A model generated the notes under the pieces. It ran no database searches. It was not told the DNA's origin and saw nothing but the letters and a program-made list of their open reading frames with translations. The position numbers and the translations under genes are program-made. Shown here piece by piece: positions 1 to 12,540 of a stretch of DNA of 64,000 nucleotides. The DNA comes from Rheum nobile (Eukaryota > Streptophyta > Magnoliopsida > Caryophyllales > Polygonaceae). Every line of letters starts with the position of its first letter. Position 1 is the first letter of the stretch. The stretch lies in the NCBI GenBank assembly GCA_027886185.1, contig WOAB01000528.1, positions 3,596,001 through 3,660,000 of the forward strand. The letters are read 5' to 3'.

Positions 1-1881
1 CTGTTACATACTACTAGACTCAATGCCTTAGAGCCTCAATGCTTGATTATGATAGTTTAGATGCAAAAAGAAAAGAAAAGGAATTGTATGATTTTACATG
101 TTTGTTTTGTGTGGAATTTGGTCCAGGTGATGAAAGATCTACTGTGCGGTCTCACTTGTTGATTCTTGGAGATAACGTAAGTAACCGCAAGGACAGTAGT
201 GCCAACAAGAGACCTCAACAGCTATGTGATAGCTCCATGATCCCCTCATTGACGGCAAAGGACAAAGAGGGAACAACGGGAGTGCACTCGAGGAGGGCGA
301 AGACGACGAATTCACGAAAGAAGAAGGAGGGCAGCGACCGCTGCCCCCTTTATGATGACCGCCGCCGTCCACCAAGAACACGGGAGAAGAAGCAGAGGTG
401 GGGCGACCGCTGCCCCCTTTACGGCGACCGCCGCCCACTTTCCGGCGCCCGCCGCCCCCCCTTCCGGCGCCCGCCGCCTATGGAGAATCCGAAGACTTGC
501 CTACGGCAAATGACGGTGACCACCATTTAATTACGGCGACCGTCGCATTTCCCACTTTCGGTCCGCGTCAGCAATCTCCTTCCGTCGTTTGCTAAACAAT
601 TTTATTATTATTTTAATTATTGCTTTGTTGCTATATAAACCTTGAAACCCTAGTTTTTAATGTTACGTTGAATTTGAGTAGTAAAGTTGAGTATGCTCCT
701 TCCCTTGAGTTCTAACGTCAACTCTTCGATCCCACGGATCGTCTATCCCGTAGCTCGTCGCTTCGAGCAATTGTTCATCGTCTCTTCGGTGTTTGTGATC
801 ATCTCTTTGATCTCTCCGTCATCTCTTTGACGCGTTTGAAGGCTATCTCTTTAGCCCTACGAAAGCCATCACTTTGGCTACGGAAGAGAAGAATCGAATC
901 CACACTTGAGGAATCAAAGATCTTGCGTTGCAGACAACACTTCAGTTGATCCTTCGCATCAACTAGCATCAGAGCCTTTTCCAAGCTAAGTTTGTTCTTC
1001 TCTCCTTTGTGATTCTTGAAATTTTACCACTTGCAAACCCTAGATTTTTTTTTTCTAGCCACCACCCATTACCGTCCGCCACCACCACCGTCCGCCGCCG
1101 CCTATCTCACCTTCACGACTAACCCTACTTCCCTTAGGTTTTGATTACTTGTTCCCCAATCCTACCATCTACCCTCTAGCAATTTTTGTTTCCTTTGATT
1201 GCATATTTGATTTCCTTGTTCTTGTTGATCAAGTCTTGCTTTCCTTTGGATTAATTGCTAGATTAGTTGTTAGATTTTATTCCCTCCTAGTTGCTTGTCT
1301 CTTCTTGCTTTTCCTGTACTTGCTTGTGTGGTTCTTTCTTGCTTGATACGCCATCATATCAGCACAAAACAAAAACAAGGTGTGACCGTATAAACAAAAC
1401 AAACATACTATTCTCACCTTCCATCAAACAAAAACAGAAAGGTTTGGGAAGACGGAAGCCTCAAAAACAAAAAAAAATACAAAGAGTAGGCAGAGAACGC
1501 ACCATACGGTCATACTCCATCTTCTCGTCTTTCATGTCTCTATGCAACTCTCATTGAAAAGGGTAGAATTTACAACTCTCTTGTGATTGCTCCTGAGAAA
1601 CTTGATTTGCTTGCACTTGGAAATTTTGTGTGTTATTTGGGACTTGAATTGCTAGTTCTTGTTTTGTTGCCTTACGTTCAAGCCTCTCCCTCCTCACGAG
1701 CAACCCAAATTAGTACGCCCAGCGGAAAATTTATTGGGTCACTTTTGAGACAAGGATTTGGCTTGGACTTGTTCTTTTGCTTGGTGCAACTTACTCCTTG
1801 TGTTATGTGCTTCGTATAGGTACTATAGAGGTTCCTACGACAAGCTACTCTCCTTCTACGGGCAACCCCAGCCCCGGACAG

Positions 1882-2770
1882 ATGGACTCCGTCTTTGAGC
1901 GAAACGTCGCACTTTGTGCACTGAGTGAAGAACTAGACCGCCAACTCGCCGCACAGGCTGCTGAGCTTGCTCACCTTCGTCGGGCCTTGAGTGACATGAG
2001 GTGGCCCATGGCTGACCCAATGTTGAACCCTCCGACCACCACTAGCCGGCCAATGGACCGCAAGGGTTCCCTTCTCAATGTCCTCTTCTCGAACACCTCC
2101 GGCTACGAGTCTTTTGACGAGGACACCTACGAAGCCGGCCCGGTATTTGACACCTACGACGATGAGGAGGAGGAGGAGGAGGAGATGGACGTATACATAT
2201 GCATCTCTATGGGCGAGCACGACAACGTGCCTATTGGCTTGGTTCCACGCATCGTTATGACCGCCAACGAGGATGGTGGGAGTTACCGCGACATCATCAA
2301 TGAAAAGGTGACCCAACACTTCACGTTTGAGACGCCTTCCCAACCCGACATTCAAGGCAAATGCGAGACCCGGCTACCCTTAGCCCGATTCCAAGATGTC
2401 TCTCCAATGATTCAGGGATGTATTCCTTGCTTTTTACTTGAACATTTTGCGTGTCTCTTAAATGTTGAGACTTTGGTTGATTTACCCCCTACGGTGTCTA
2501 CTCTTTTGCAGGAACGCAATGCAGGCTGGCATGCCGTGGAGTTTGAGCCCGGAGGCTTGGTATGGCTGCACTTGCGTCGCAATCTCTTTCCATTCAAGCG
2601 ACGCCACAAGATGGATGTTAGGGGTGATGGTCCATTTCAGGTGCTACAACGCCTTGGTGCTGATGCCTACCGCTTGAATTTACCCAATGACTATGGTGCG
2701 CATCCGACTTTCAACGTCGCTGACCTGCCTCCTTATACGCCTCATGTTGTTGACAACGAGGATGAAGCGG
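1882..2770 (+). pseudogene. Gypsy gag joined to integrase C-terminus (deletion derivative)
   Basis: An open frame runs through the internal region of the gypsy element. It begins with a gag-like, coiled stretch (MDSVFERNVALCALSEELDR) and an acidic run of EEEEEEE. It then passes directly to a typical integrase C-terminal segment: GGLVWLHLRRNLFPFKRRHK, then DGPFQVLQRLGADAYRLNLP, then FNVADLPPY. Protease, reverse transcriptase, RNase H and the integrase catalytic core are missing, so this is a gag-int fusion left by internal deletion. The frame continues into the 3' LTR. It cannot support autonomous transposition. It could be a non-autonomous element that was mobilised in this form, which the near-equal LTRs would allow. 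Confidence 0.75.
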
Positions 2771-3074
2771 GGACGCTTCGCAGCCAAGAAGGGGAGATTG
2801 ATAGCTCCATGATCCCCTCATTGACGGTGAAGGACGAAGAGGGAATAACGGGAGTGCACTCGAGGAGGGCGAAGACGACGAGTTTACGGAAGAAGAAGGA
2901 GGGCAGCGACCGCCGCCCCCTTTACGGCGACCGCCGCCGGCCACCAAGAACACGGGAGAAGAAGCAGAGGTACGGCGACCTCCGCCCCCTTTACGGCGAC
3001 CGCCGCCCACTTTTCGGCGCCCGCCACCCCCCCTTCCGCCGCCTGCCGCCTATGGAGAATCCGAAGACTTGCCT

Positions 3075-5438
3075 TGTAACACCCCCAAATTTCCTTCCAT
3101 TTGAAAGCGTTACTGCCGATGACCCCGGACGTAAACCCCGAAGTCACCCCAGGCTTTTCCAACGACATAACTGTCTTAAACATAGTTACAATACTAAAAT
3201 CATAACTTTTATTAAACCACATGGTCGCGGAATTACACGATTCCAAAAACGACCCAATAATCAGAAATACAACAGCGAAAGTCTTTAACAAAATACAAAA
3301 TAGCACAGCGGAAAACTTGTAAACAAAGCGACAAAACAACTTGTCGAAAACACCGTTTATCTTCATAGTCGTTCTAGCCTTCACGGAACTGCAACACACC
3401 TGATGTGCCGAATCGGACGGATGACACCAGCCAACCATGCAAGGAAAAATTACGGTTGGTCAGTCTAATGAAAGACTACACAAGGGTACAAAACAGAGTG
3501 GTTCGAAGCAGTCGTATTAGGTTAGACTCATCGTCCCTCGAATAATAACCGAGTACGCTAGTCAACCATCATACTCCTACTAGAATAAACAAGAGATATG
3601 CACAAGAGAAGATTCTGGAGACCGGATCTCACATCAATCAATCCCAAAAGAAGACTCCAAATGAAATGAGCCTTATAGGAAACATGTTGGGAAACACAAA
3701 CAAACACACACACACAGCATCACATCATCGCATACAAGCGATCTAAGCTAAGATGAGCTTTTCCTAACTGCACTAGCGCCTAGCTGCACTACTCGCCAAA
3801 GTTCATTAATTATGTGCACACTCACTGGCACGTATCTTATTAAATTACCACACACACACACACACACACATAAGGTTATAAGCTTTTAACATATATGTCT
3901 CACCACTCGCGGGACACATATCGAACCGGGGTTTGTGACACCTGCAGAGTGCACCACTTCTACACTCCACTCGAGTATAGAAGTTAGTCATGACTCACCA
4001 ATTATTATAAAGAAACGACTGGACCTCCATCCATCGTCCCTACGAATACTCGTGCTAACTACACAGTTAAACACACAACCAAATCACACAGAGCCATCAC
4101 GGCCCCACATGCACAAACTATCTGTATCTATGCCCACCTGGCAAACACCCTAGATTTAATAATCTAAACACACACACAATAAAACACATCAAAGTCCCTT
4201 ACAGCCTTCACCTGCACAAATCTACAATCTACTAGCGTCGGTTCTAGCAGAATATACAACCTAGTATAATATCTTCTTTTAAACACATAACGTTATCAAA
4301 ACTGTTTCCAACATAATTAAGAATCATCCCAAATTAATTAACAACAAAACAATTGATAATTAATGAAAGTATGGAATGATGAGCAAGAGCGAACCGCCAC
4401 TTGCCTTAGATCCGACAAGTTCGAACAAAGCTCAGCAACGTCTAGTTCCTGGATCTGAAACTGGAGCAAATCTTGGATAATAAATCCCTAAGAAATGGCC
4501 CATAACAAGACCCTAAGTTAGATTCAATACACTTATATATGAATCTAAAAAGAATAGGAAAAGAATCAAAGGAATCGAGCCAAGCCCCAAGCCAAAACTC
4601 CAAGAACACACCTTCGGACAAGCCTCGCCGCGGGTGCGGTGGGCCTTGCCGCTGGGTGCGGTGCACAGATAGTGGCGAAGGGGAAGCTCGACAGCCATGG
4701 AGAATTTCTTACCCAAACCGATTTGTATCCTTTCGATTTGTCTACGGTTCGATCTCCCAACACCTCAAAGCTTCACACAACACTCAAGAGCACCTTCTCA
4801 ACTCAAGAAACACTCGATCTCTCCCACACACGAAGCTCACAAGCTCGGTCTTAATGGAGAAAACAGAGGAAAACAGAGGAGCAAAGGAGGAAGAAGAAGA
4901 AGACGAGCTCACTTCGGTTTCACCTCCTTTTTATAGCCCCAATCCGAGCCTCCTCAAAGGGGACAAGCTAGGGGACAAGGGGACAAGGCAAAGAGCCAAG
5001 TGGAGCAAGTGGCCAAGTGGCCAAAAGGATAGAATTTCAGAAAAATCAACGCGAAGACGACGACCCCTATCGTCAACGCTCGCCGCGGGTGCGATGGATC
5101 CTGGCGCCGGGTGCGGTGACCGACGCTGCTACCGACTCCAGAAATTGGCCCTCGCCGCGGGTGCGGTGGATCCTGGCGCCGGGTGCGGTCAAGGTCAAAA
5201 TCACCCCTTCTTATCCGAACTCAACTTGGGTTAATTTCCTTAAACTCGGGTTAAATATATTCGTACACTAACGATACATTAACCCCGAAAACACTTTAAC
5301 TGTATTATTCAATGCTCGGAAAAATTTACAGAGCTCAGAACATATTACAGAATGTCCTATCTTCTCTGAATTAAATCCGTCTAGCAATCCGGGCATAATA
5401 AAATTTCAAAATACCCTTATACAATACAGGGTATTACA
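3075..5438 (+). mobile_element. Solo LTR, copy 1 of a large TGTAACACCC family, nested in gypsy LTR
   Basis: The copy is 2,364 bp, starts TGTAACACCCCC and ends GGGTATTACA, with a perfect 5-bp target duplication TGCCT (3070-3074 and 5439-5443). The uninterrupted site is visible in the 5' LTR of the host gypsy element near 497-502. There is no coding sequence and no second LTR, so this is a solo LTR. It carries a TATA box (TTTTTATAGC near 4928), a CA microsatellite near 3850, and several copies of a GC-rich motif, CGCGGGTGCGGT or CGCCGGGTGCGGT, at about 4628-4662 and 5083-5188. Confidence 0.92.
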
Positions 5439-6728
5439 TGCCTACGGCAAATGACGACGACCGCCGTTTAATTATGGCGACCGCCGCATTTCCCACTTTC
5501 GGTCTGCGTCAGCGATCTCCTTACGTCGTTTGCTGAACAATTTTATTATTATTTTAATTATTGCTTTGTTGCTATATAAACCTTGAAACCCTAGTTTTTA
5601 ATGTTACGTTAAATTTGAGTAGTAAAGTTGAGTACGCTCCTTCCCTTGAGTTCTAACGTCAACTCTTCGATCCCACGGATCGTCTATCCCGTAGCTCGTC
5701 GCTTCGAGCAATTGGTCATCGTCTCTTCGGTGTTTGTGATCATCTCTTTGATCTCTCCGTCATCTCTTTGACGCGTTTGAAGGCTATCTCTTTAGCCCTA
5801 CGAAAGCCATCACTTTGGCTACGGAAGAGAAGAATCGAATCCACACTTGAGGAATCAAAGATCATGCATTGCAGACAACACTTCAGAGGTCCTTCGCATC
5901 ACTATGTGATGAAGGTTAGCTTGGTCCCTAAAGCAAAGTATATTGTCATTGCTGCATTACATGTTGCTGAACCCAATTTCTTTAAGAAAGCACAGTAAAA
6001 TCTCTTTCTGATGCATATCCTGGTAGAAAATGTCAACAGTCACTGTTTTTACAAGGACATATCTTATTAGCGAGGTTCAACTATTATGATATGTATCTAA
6101 AATTTAAGCATTTGATTATGAGAAGTTTGTAAATCTTGATAAGTTTCTACATGTGGTAAGACATCTTCCTGTTTTGCCAAACTATCTTATCAGGTAACAA
6201 GCGAAGCGCTGTCAAAAAACGTTTAGTAGTACTTGGAGACGACCCCAAACTGAAGAGAGGTGCTCATGGACAAAGTTCTTCTAGCAACAAGCAACCAAAG
6301 GATCAGTATAACCATTGTAAGTATTAAACTCTCTGGAGTGTGAGTGAGGTGGCATCAACACTGAAGTTGTTTCTTAATTGACATTTTAAGTTCTATATGC
6401 AACAGAAAATGATGAATGCTCACCTTCTCTTATTAATGTTTACAGATCAAAATGGAGCTGGTTGGTGGGATTATGAGAGGGAAGGTGTTGATAACGATGA
6501 AGTTGGGGCTACTGAAGTATGGGATGGTATGGGTTCCACAACATTAGGAGAAATTATTGACTGGCACTGAAGTTTGTTGCGTACTTTAAACTGTCTCTTT
6601 TCTGTAATTTTGCACGGACAAAGGGGAAGTTTGTGTTAAATGTGTTAACCCTTCTGTATGATATTTGTCAGTTAATGGATCTTCTATGAAATCTCTTACC
6701 TTCCGTTTTATGTAATTGACAAGTTGAC

Positions 6729-8429
6729 TGTAACACCCCCAAATATATCCTTGAAATGTATTACCGCCAGTGACCTCAGATTCCACATCCGAAGCCACCC
6801 AAGGCTTAACCAGTTTATACAAATCATAAAACAACATTTATAATACGAAATGTCATAGTATTGGATTAAATCAAAGTTTCGGAATTACATCCATAATCCA
6901 AATACAACCAAAATATATTACAACAGAAGTCTTTAATACAGCGGAAGTCTTTTTAAAATAAATGACACAAAAGTCTTGATCTAGCGATCACACGCCTAGG
7001 ATCTTAACCTTGATAAAAAACTCTTCAAAATTCCATTTGTCTCCATCGTCGTTTCTAGCCTTCATGGAACGGACGTTTATCTGATGTGCCGTATGAGACG
7101 GATGACACCAGCCAACCATGCAAGGGAATATAACCGGTTGGTTACTCTCGAATAAAAGTCGATGACGATAGTCAACCACCATACTCCTACTGAAAAATAC
7201 GAAAATGTGTGATCAAGAGAAGACTCTGAAAGATTGAGTCTTAAGGACACATATGAAGAGAAGACTCAAACGAATTGAGTCTTATCGGAAAGTATGACAA
7301 TGTTTGGGAACATTATAATTCACACAAGCATTTGAAAACTGACTTGACTATTTGGGTCCACGACCAACCTCGCCGCACAATACGAATTCAGATTTGGAAT
7401 GTGGACTTACTCTAATCGAAGTCCCGGACGAGTTTCCAAGTTGTACTTCTCGCCCTAAGGTTCATTAATTATGTGCATAACGGCACTTATCTTATTTAAT
7501 TCCAAAACATATATTCACGTTATAAGCTTTTATCATAATCATCTCATCCCTCATGATATAGAGATATATAGTCGGGAATAAATCCCTAAAGGTTTGACGC
7601 CGGCTAAGCGCACCTCCCCTATATTCGGATAGGGGATAGTCATGACTAGAGAAACGGTGTTAGGGCTTGAACATCCTATCCACCGGGTTATAAAGAAACG
7701 GCTACCTCTCAAGGTAAGTAGCACTCCTACGAATACTCGTGCTAACTATATCTCAAGTGCACTTAAAATCCACTACTAACTGTATTTCAAGTTCGCATAA
7801 AAACCCACAACAATACCATCACGGTAATAACAGATATAATAGCGTTGTTTCTAGCAATATATACAACCTATCATAATATTCATTTTAATCTTATCATTTT
7901 AAGAAAACTGTTTCCAACGAAACCAGTAATTCATCCTAATTTAATTAACAATTGATAATTAATAGAAATATGGAATGATAAGCAAGAGCGAACCGTCACT
8001 TGCCTTAGATTAGATGAAGCTCAACGAAGCTCAAAGACAACGGGTTTTCGGGTCCGGAACGAGGACAAAACTCGGATTTCAGATCCCTACGGAACGACCC
8101 ATAACGAAACCCTAAGTTAGATTCGATAATAAAATATACGAATCTAAGGAAAGATGAACGAAATCGAAGGAACGAAGCCTCGATCAAAACCACAACCACG
8201 AGTGCCCAGGCACACCGTGGATGCGGCGGCCTTGACCGCGGGTGCGGTCAAGCCACAACGGCGAGACGACGACGAAAACTCATCGGGGAAGACGACGGGG
8301 GTTCGAATCGTGGTGGCTCCGACTTCTGGATTCCTTGGACCACCCAAGCACCACCTTGAGAGCACCTCCTCCTCCTATGGTAGCTCCGGCGACAACTCCG
8401 ACGAAAGCTTGCAAATCCGGCGACAATAG

Positions 8430-8519
<90 letters not shown>

Positions 8520-9009
8520 TCCTCCTCCAAGTCCCCTCCTTATATAGGCCAAGCAAGGAGCTCAAGCAACCAGCTCCCCCACCGCCTCAGCTCCGACAGG
8601 GGCGAAGCAGCTCAGGCGCACGACGGTCAAAGTTCGGCGAAGCAGAAAAGTAATGATGACGGCGCGGGTGCGGTGGATCTCACCGTGGGGTGCGGTGAAG
8701 GCCAATTCTGACCGTGGGTGCGGTGGGTATGACCGCGGGCGCGGTGGAGGCCAAATCCTGCCTCTTTCACCCTCTTTCTTCTGGGAAGAATTATGGGTAT
8801 GAGTCTTAACTCCAGATTAAATATATTCGTATCCGAACAAATATTCTAAACCCCAAAAATACGTCGAATGTATTTTATTCCACTCAGAAATTATTACAGA
8901 GATCAAGCATTTAACAGAATGTCTGAACTTCTCTGAAATTAATTCGACTTCAGTACGAGTATTTGGAAAAATTACAAAAATGCCCTTACTAAAAATGAGG
9001 GGTATTACA
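6729..9009 (+). mobile_element. Solo LTR, copy 2 of the TGTAACACCC family
   Basis: The copy is 2,281 bp, with termini TGTAACACCCCC and GGGTATTACA and a perfect target duplication TTGAC (6724-6728 and 9010-9014). It is colinear with copy 1, sharing the ATGTGCCG block near 7083 and the GCAAGAGCGAACCG block near 7982. Its TATA box is near 8538 (TTATATAGGCC). It has at least four copies of the GGGTGCGGT motif (8235-8750) and a GA microsatellite of about 80 bp at 8434-8513. It inserted about 160 bp downstream of the broken host gene. Confidence 0.92.
8434..8513. repeat. (GA)n microsatellite
   Basis: This is an uninterrupted GA dinucleotide run of about 80 bp just upstream of the TATA-like box of solo LTR copy 2. 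It is absent at the same place in copies 1 and 3, so it expanded after insertion. Confidence 0.95.
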
Positions 9010-9087
9010 TTGACAACAACTCTGAATCCATGTAATCTCCCCTAAATAAAGCTTAAGGAATCTCTTCAGAAAATATTTAGCCACGTA

Positions 9088-9380
9088 TCTCTTTATCCAA
9101 ATTACACGTAGATAGTATCTACATTTAACTTAGAACAATTACATCATTAATATATTTTTTCTTAATTTGTCATTTCAACGATTAATGAAATGGAGGTTAC
9201 AAATCATTACATTAATTATCGAACTTTTAAACTTCTAAACGGCTAACTCCAAAATCCAAATTACACATAGTATAGTATCGGCCATTAACTTAGGACAATT
9301 ACATCATTAATATGATTTTTCTTGGTTTGTCATTTCAACAATTAATGAAACGGAAGTTACAAATCATAATTATTGCATTC
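9088..9380. repeat. Imperfect tandem duplication, about 140 bp unit
   Basis: Two direct copies share CCAAATTACAC, ACAATTACATCATTAATAT, TTTGTCATTTCAAC and ATTAATGAAA in the same order, with scattered substitutions. No coding content is visible. Confidence 0.75.
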
Positions 9381-9547
9381 AACAAAAAATTTACCCGCCT
9401 TATATAAAGACCCTAAAATAGCTTCTGACAAAAAATACTCCGAAATAGCTAAATAATTAATCCAAACTTTAAAAATAACTTATATCTTTATTATTTTTTA
9501 TAAATAAATGCCTCTTATTATCCACAGTATGAACCCTAAACCATTCA

Positions 9548-9550
<3 letters not shown>

Positions 9551-9595
<45 letters not shown>
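9551..9595. repeat. (TA)n microsatellite
   Basis: A run of about 22 TA dinucleotides in non-coding DNA. Confidence 0.9.
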
Positions 9596-9598
<3 letters not shown>

Positions 9599-9761
9599 TC
9601 TCCCAATTTCACTCATCATTCCAAATTGCACTAACAACAACTATATCAATATCATCGTATCAGACTCACTAACACGATGAAGAGGTATGTCGTATAGCAC
9701 CTTGACATTATATATCTATTTCCTAATATCCTAAATCAAATTTTCGCCCAAACTTATCCAT

Positions 9762-9767
<6 letters not shown>

Positions 9768-9822
<55 letters not shown>
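9768..9822. repeat. (CT)n microsatellite
   Basis: An uninterrupted CT run of about 27 units in non-coding DNA. Confidence 0.9.
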
Positions 9823-9824
<2 letters not shown>

Positions 9825-11789
9825 CTTCTCAAGTCATGGCTATTTGCAAACGCCTCGATCTATGTTTGTTGCTAACAATCAATGGAGAATACCAATATTA
9901 AACCAACAATTTCACAATTCCAATCCTACTTTATATATAAATGAGGTAAGTATATGGATCTATATATTTGATGCATGTTCTACGTACTTGAATTGTCAAA
10001 TCCTCTAAAAAAGTTGTCTCTTTGATTAAAAACACTCCTTAATTGTGAGAGCAATGTTCTTATTCAAGCAAAAGCATCAATAAACATGGTTAGTTGTGAT
10101 GAAATTCCTCATCCGGAAGCATCTATATATATTTAAAAGTTAACATTCTAGGTCATTGAATGCTAACTTTTAAAGACAAAATCAAAGGCTTAAAATGGAC
10201 CCAAAGGTATAGTTTACAGGTAGTGTTAGTTTATCACCCTTAGTATATAATATATTAGCTTATCCGATTGATTTTTACTATAGGGTTTATAAAACAATAT
10301 AAAATACATAAGTATAATTATAGGCTACTTTGTAATTATTATGTTAAAGATGTGAATGATGATTCCCGATTGTCGAGGATGCAAGTATATATCCACCTCA
10401 CGGTAAACTATCATTGATTATATGTATTTGGATCTCTTTTGTAGTTTACACCTGCACTAAATACTTACATATATCGGTTTAAATTTATTAATATAATTGT
10501 CTTTTGATTGAGATAGGTTAATTTGATGTGAAGATGTCAGAAAATTGGATAATCTAATAGCATTATTGAGGCATCAATTGTTTACATCATGCACGGATAA
10601 CTTTCACTAGAAGGAGGACAAAGACAATCGATTTAGGACGACTGATTGTTAGTAACGAATAAAGCAAACTATTTTATGGACGATGTAAACCCTTCAACTA
10701 TTGGTAGCATAAATTCAATTAGGTTTGTATTTTTAGTTCCTTTTTTGTACTAAAACGATTTAGGTAAGTGTGTTGTTATTTTGGTTAAGGATGATTTTTA
10801 TTATTCTATTTTATACATATTTATTTTACACTCATCGTGTATATATACTAAATTTAGCCTCATTTGTCTTGGTCTAGAGGAATTAATCAAGGATGGAAGC
10901 CAAAATAATAGACATGTACTCACTCTCACATATGAAATGTACAAGGAAGAAGTTATGAATTATAATTTCGCTAAGAAGAGTAAGCATGTACTGATAAAAT
11001 AACTAATGTACTTTTGTATCAAATGTAACAAGGTTTAAGAATATACAGAGTCACCAATTATTTCTATTACTCCGTATTTACTAAGAATAGAAAGTAATGA
11101 CTAATATATTTTAATTAAAATGATATTAATGTCTAGGAATATGTAAAGTCCATGTGACTAATAAAACGATATATATTCCAGACAAAAAAAATAAAACGAT
11201 ATATTAATGAATATTAATAACTAAAGCATAACAAAAAAAACATTAGTAAAAGACAATAAATTTGTACGATAAAGGCAAAAAATTAGAAATGTGGAAGGTA
11301 GTGGAGCATGTAATAAATGAGAGTTGTAACAAGTTTCTTACAAATACTCAAGTTCAAGCATAACATATAATTAGATAGACATTTCTAAAATATTCTCCAA
11401 ATATTTTCAATCGGATCCCTACAAAAAAAAAATCACCTAATTCAAATTTTAAAATGAACTTCTTACCAAAATAAATAAATAAAACTGTATTTCGTACAAT
11501 TATAGCATTTTATACCTAAAATACTTAGATATTACATTTAAATACATATCAAACAATATATCGTCTAAGATAAAACATGCAACAACAATCCATATATTAC
11601 AAACTCACATTTAAACCGCGATACTACATATACACAAAAGGTTCGCACGGGCTTCGATTTCTAGTTACATGAAAATCTAGGTGAATAATTGGACAACCAT
11701 TTTTTCCCTAATGAGCCGATTTTTATAATTTTTTTTTTCCCGGCCCAATTAAACTCTCCGACCCAAGCTGCTCCTTTGTCTATTTATTT

Positions 11790-12540
11790 TTCATTTTCTT
11801 TTCGGAAATTTCGTTTGGTAATATTGAGTTTTTTACTTTTCGTAAAATCGCATAAGGTTTTGATAATTTCGTCTAGTAATCCTGAAATTTTGACTTTTTC
11901 GCGAAATCCTCTCACAATTTTGTGTGGTAACCTAAGTTTTTAATTTTTTCGCCGGATATCCCTCCATCCATTTCACTTTAAAAAGCGTTATTTTTTTATT
12001 TTTTTAAGGGCTTACAGGTTTAGGGTTTGAGTTCAGGGTTTAGGATTTAGGCTTTTGAGATTTAGGGTTTATATTTTCGCACTTAAAATAAATATAAACC
12101 ACACAACCCTAAACATAAATCCTAAATCCCAAACCCTAAATTCCTAAGCCCTAAACATAAACCCCTACACCTAAACCCTAAATTACTAAGCCCTTAATCC
12201 TAAAAACGGTTTAGGGTTTATGGTTTATTTGAAAAAAACGTTTGTATTTAACAATTTGGGTATTTCGCGAAAATCCTAACACCCTAAACTCCAAAACCCA
12301 AAATCCTAAACCTTAAACCCCTCAGTCCTAAAAAAATTAAAGGTAACGTTTTTTTAAGTGAAATGGATGGAGTGATATTCGGTGGAAAAAAATAAAAACT
12401 CAAGATTACCATATGAAAATTACCGAAACTTAAGGATATATCTTGAAAAGGTCAAAAACTCTGGACAAAATTATCAAAAAATCAGAATTACGAGACATAT
12501 TTGTCAAAGTTATTTCGCAAAAAAATTAAAAAGACGGGTA
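11790..12540. mobile_element. Foldback element with telomere-like centre
   Basis: Two arms in inverted orientation contain related AT-rich units (TTTTGATAATTTCGTC on the left, its relatives inverted on the right). They meet at an inverted pair reading CCTCCATCCATTTCACTT near 11961 and AAGTGAAATGGATGGAG near 12356. The centre (about 12005-12330) is a degenerate series of TTTAGGG-like and CCCTAAA-like units, first mostly in one orientation and then mostly in the other. No coding sequence is present. It abuts the next foldback element. Ends and target duplication are not resolved. Confidence 0.6.

Larger units (their letters stand above)
227..5901 (+). mobile_element. Ty3/gypsy LTR retrotransposon, internally deleted, with nested insertion
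   Basis: The 5' LTR is 227-961 (735 bp) and the 3' LTR is 2799-5901 (734 bp after removing a nested insertion). Both start TGATAGCTCC and end TTCGCATCA. The target duplication CTATG is perfect (222-226 and 5902-5906). A primer-binding-like site resembling initiator tRNA-Met (AGCATCAGAGCC) follows the 5' LTR, and a purine tract (AAGAAGGGGAGAT) precedes the 3' LTR. The internal region is only about 1.8 kb, so most of pol is gone. The LTR is rich in CGCCGCC-type repeats at 400-480 and 2900-3060 and has a TATATAAA box at 632 and again near 5573. The element inserted into a host exon. Confidence 0.9.
127..6570 (+). pseudogene. Unrecognised host gene, 3' part, exon split by a gypsy element
   Basis: Three exons can be followed. 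Exon x begins after an AG at 125-126, is open to 226, and continues after the transposon at 5907-5914, where a GT donor (GTTAGC) follows. Exon y is 6194-6316 (donor GTAAGT) and exon z is 6446-6570, ending in TGA. Reading phases agree at every junction once the transposon and one copy of its CTATG target duplication are removed. The predicted C-terminus is basic (KKRLVVLGDDPKLKRG) and then ends in a conserved-looking acidic, tryptophan-containing tail (GAGWWDYEREGVDND, then EVWDGMGSTTLGEIIDWH). I do not recognise the family. The 5' exons lie left of the window. The insertion is inside coding sequence, so the allele is probably broken unless the 5.7-kb element is spliced out with a skipped exon. 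Exon calls are inference from frame and splice signals. Confidence 0.55.
9015..11690. other. AT-rich intergenic DNA without a recognisable gene
   Basis: I find no convincing coding sequence. The stretch holds a local duplication (about 9088-9225 and 9256-9380, both containing ACAATTACATCATTAATAT), a TA microsatellite (about 9551-9595) and a CT microsatellite (about 9768-9822). From 9830 to 11690 there are only short frames in AT-rich sequence, with no domain, splice pattern or RNA gene that I can support. Confidence 0.6.

Noticed and set aside
1933..3438. Minus-strand frames across the gypsy element
   Set aside because: The plus strand encodes recognisable gag and integrase segments, and the minus frames are reverse shadows.
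8242..8565. Coding frames through the GA run (ER or SL repeats)
   Set aside because: They are translations of a dinucleotide microsatellite inside a solo LTR.
12005..12330. True interstitial telomere
   Set aside because: TTTAGGG units are degenerate, few, and in both orientations within an inverted repeat. They look like part of a foldback element.
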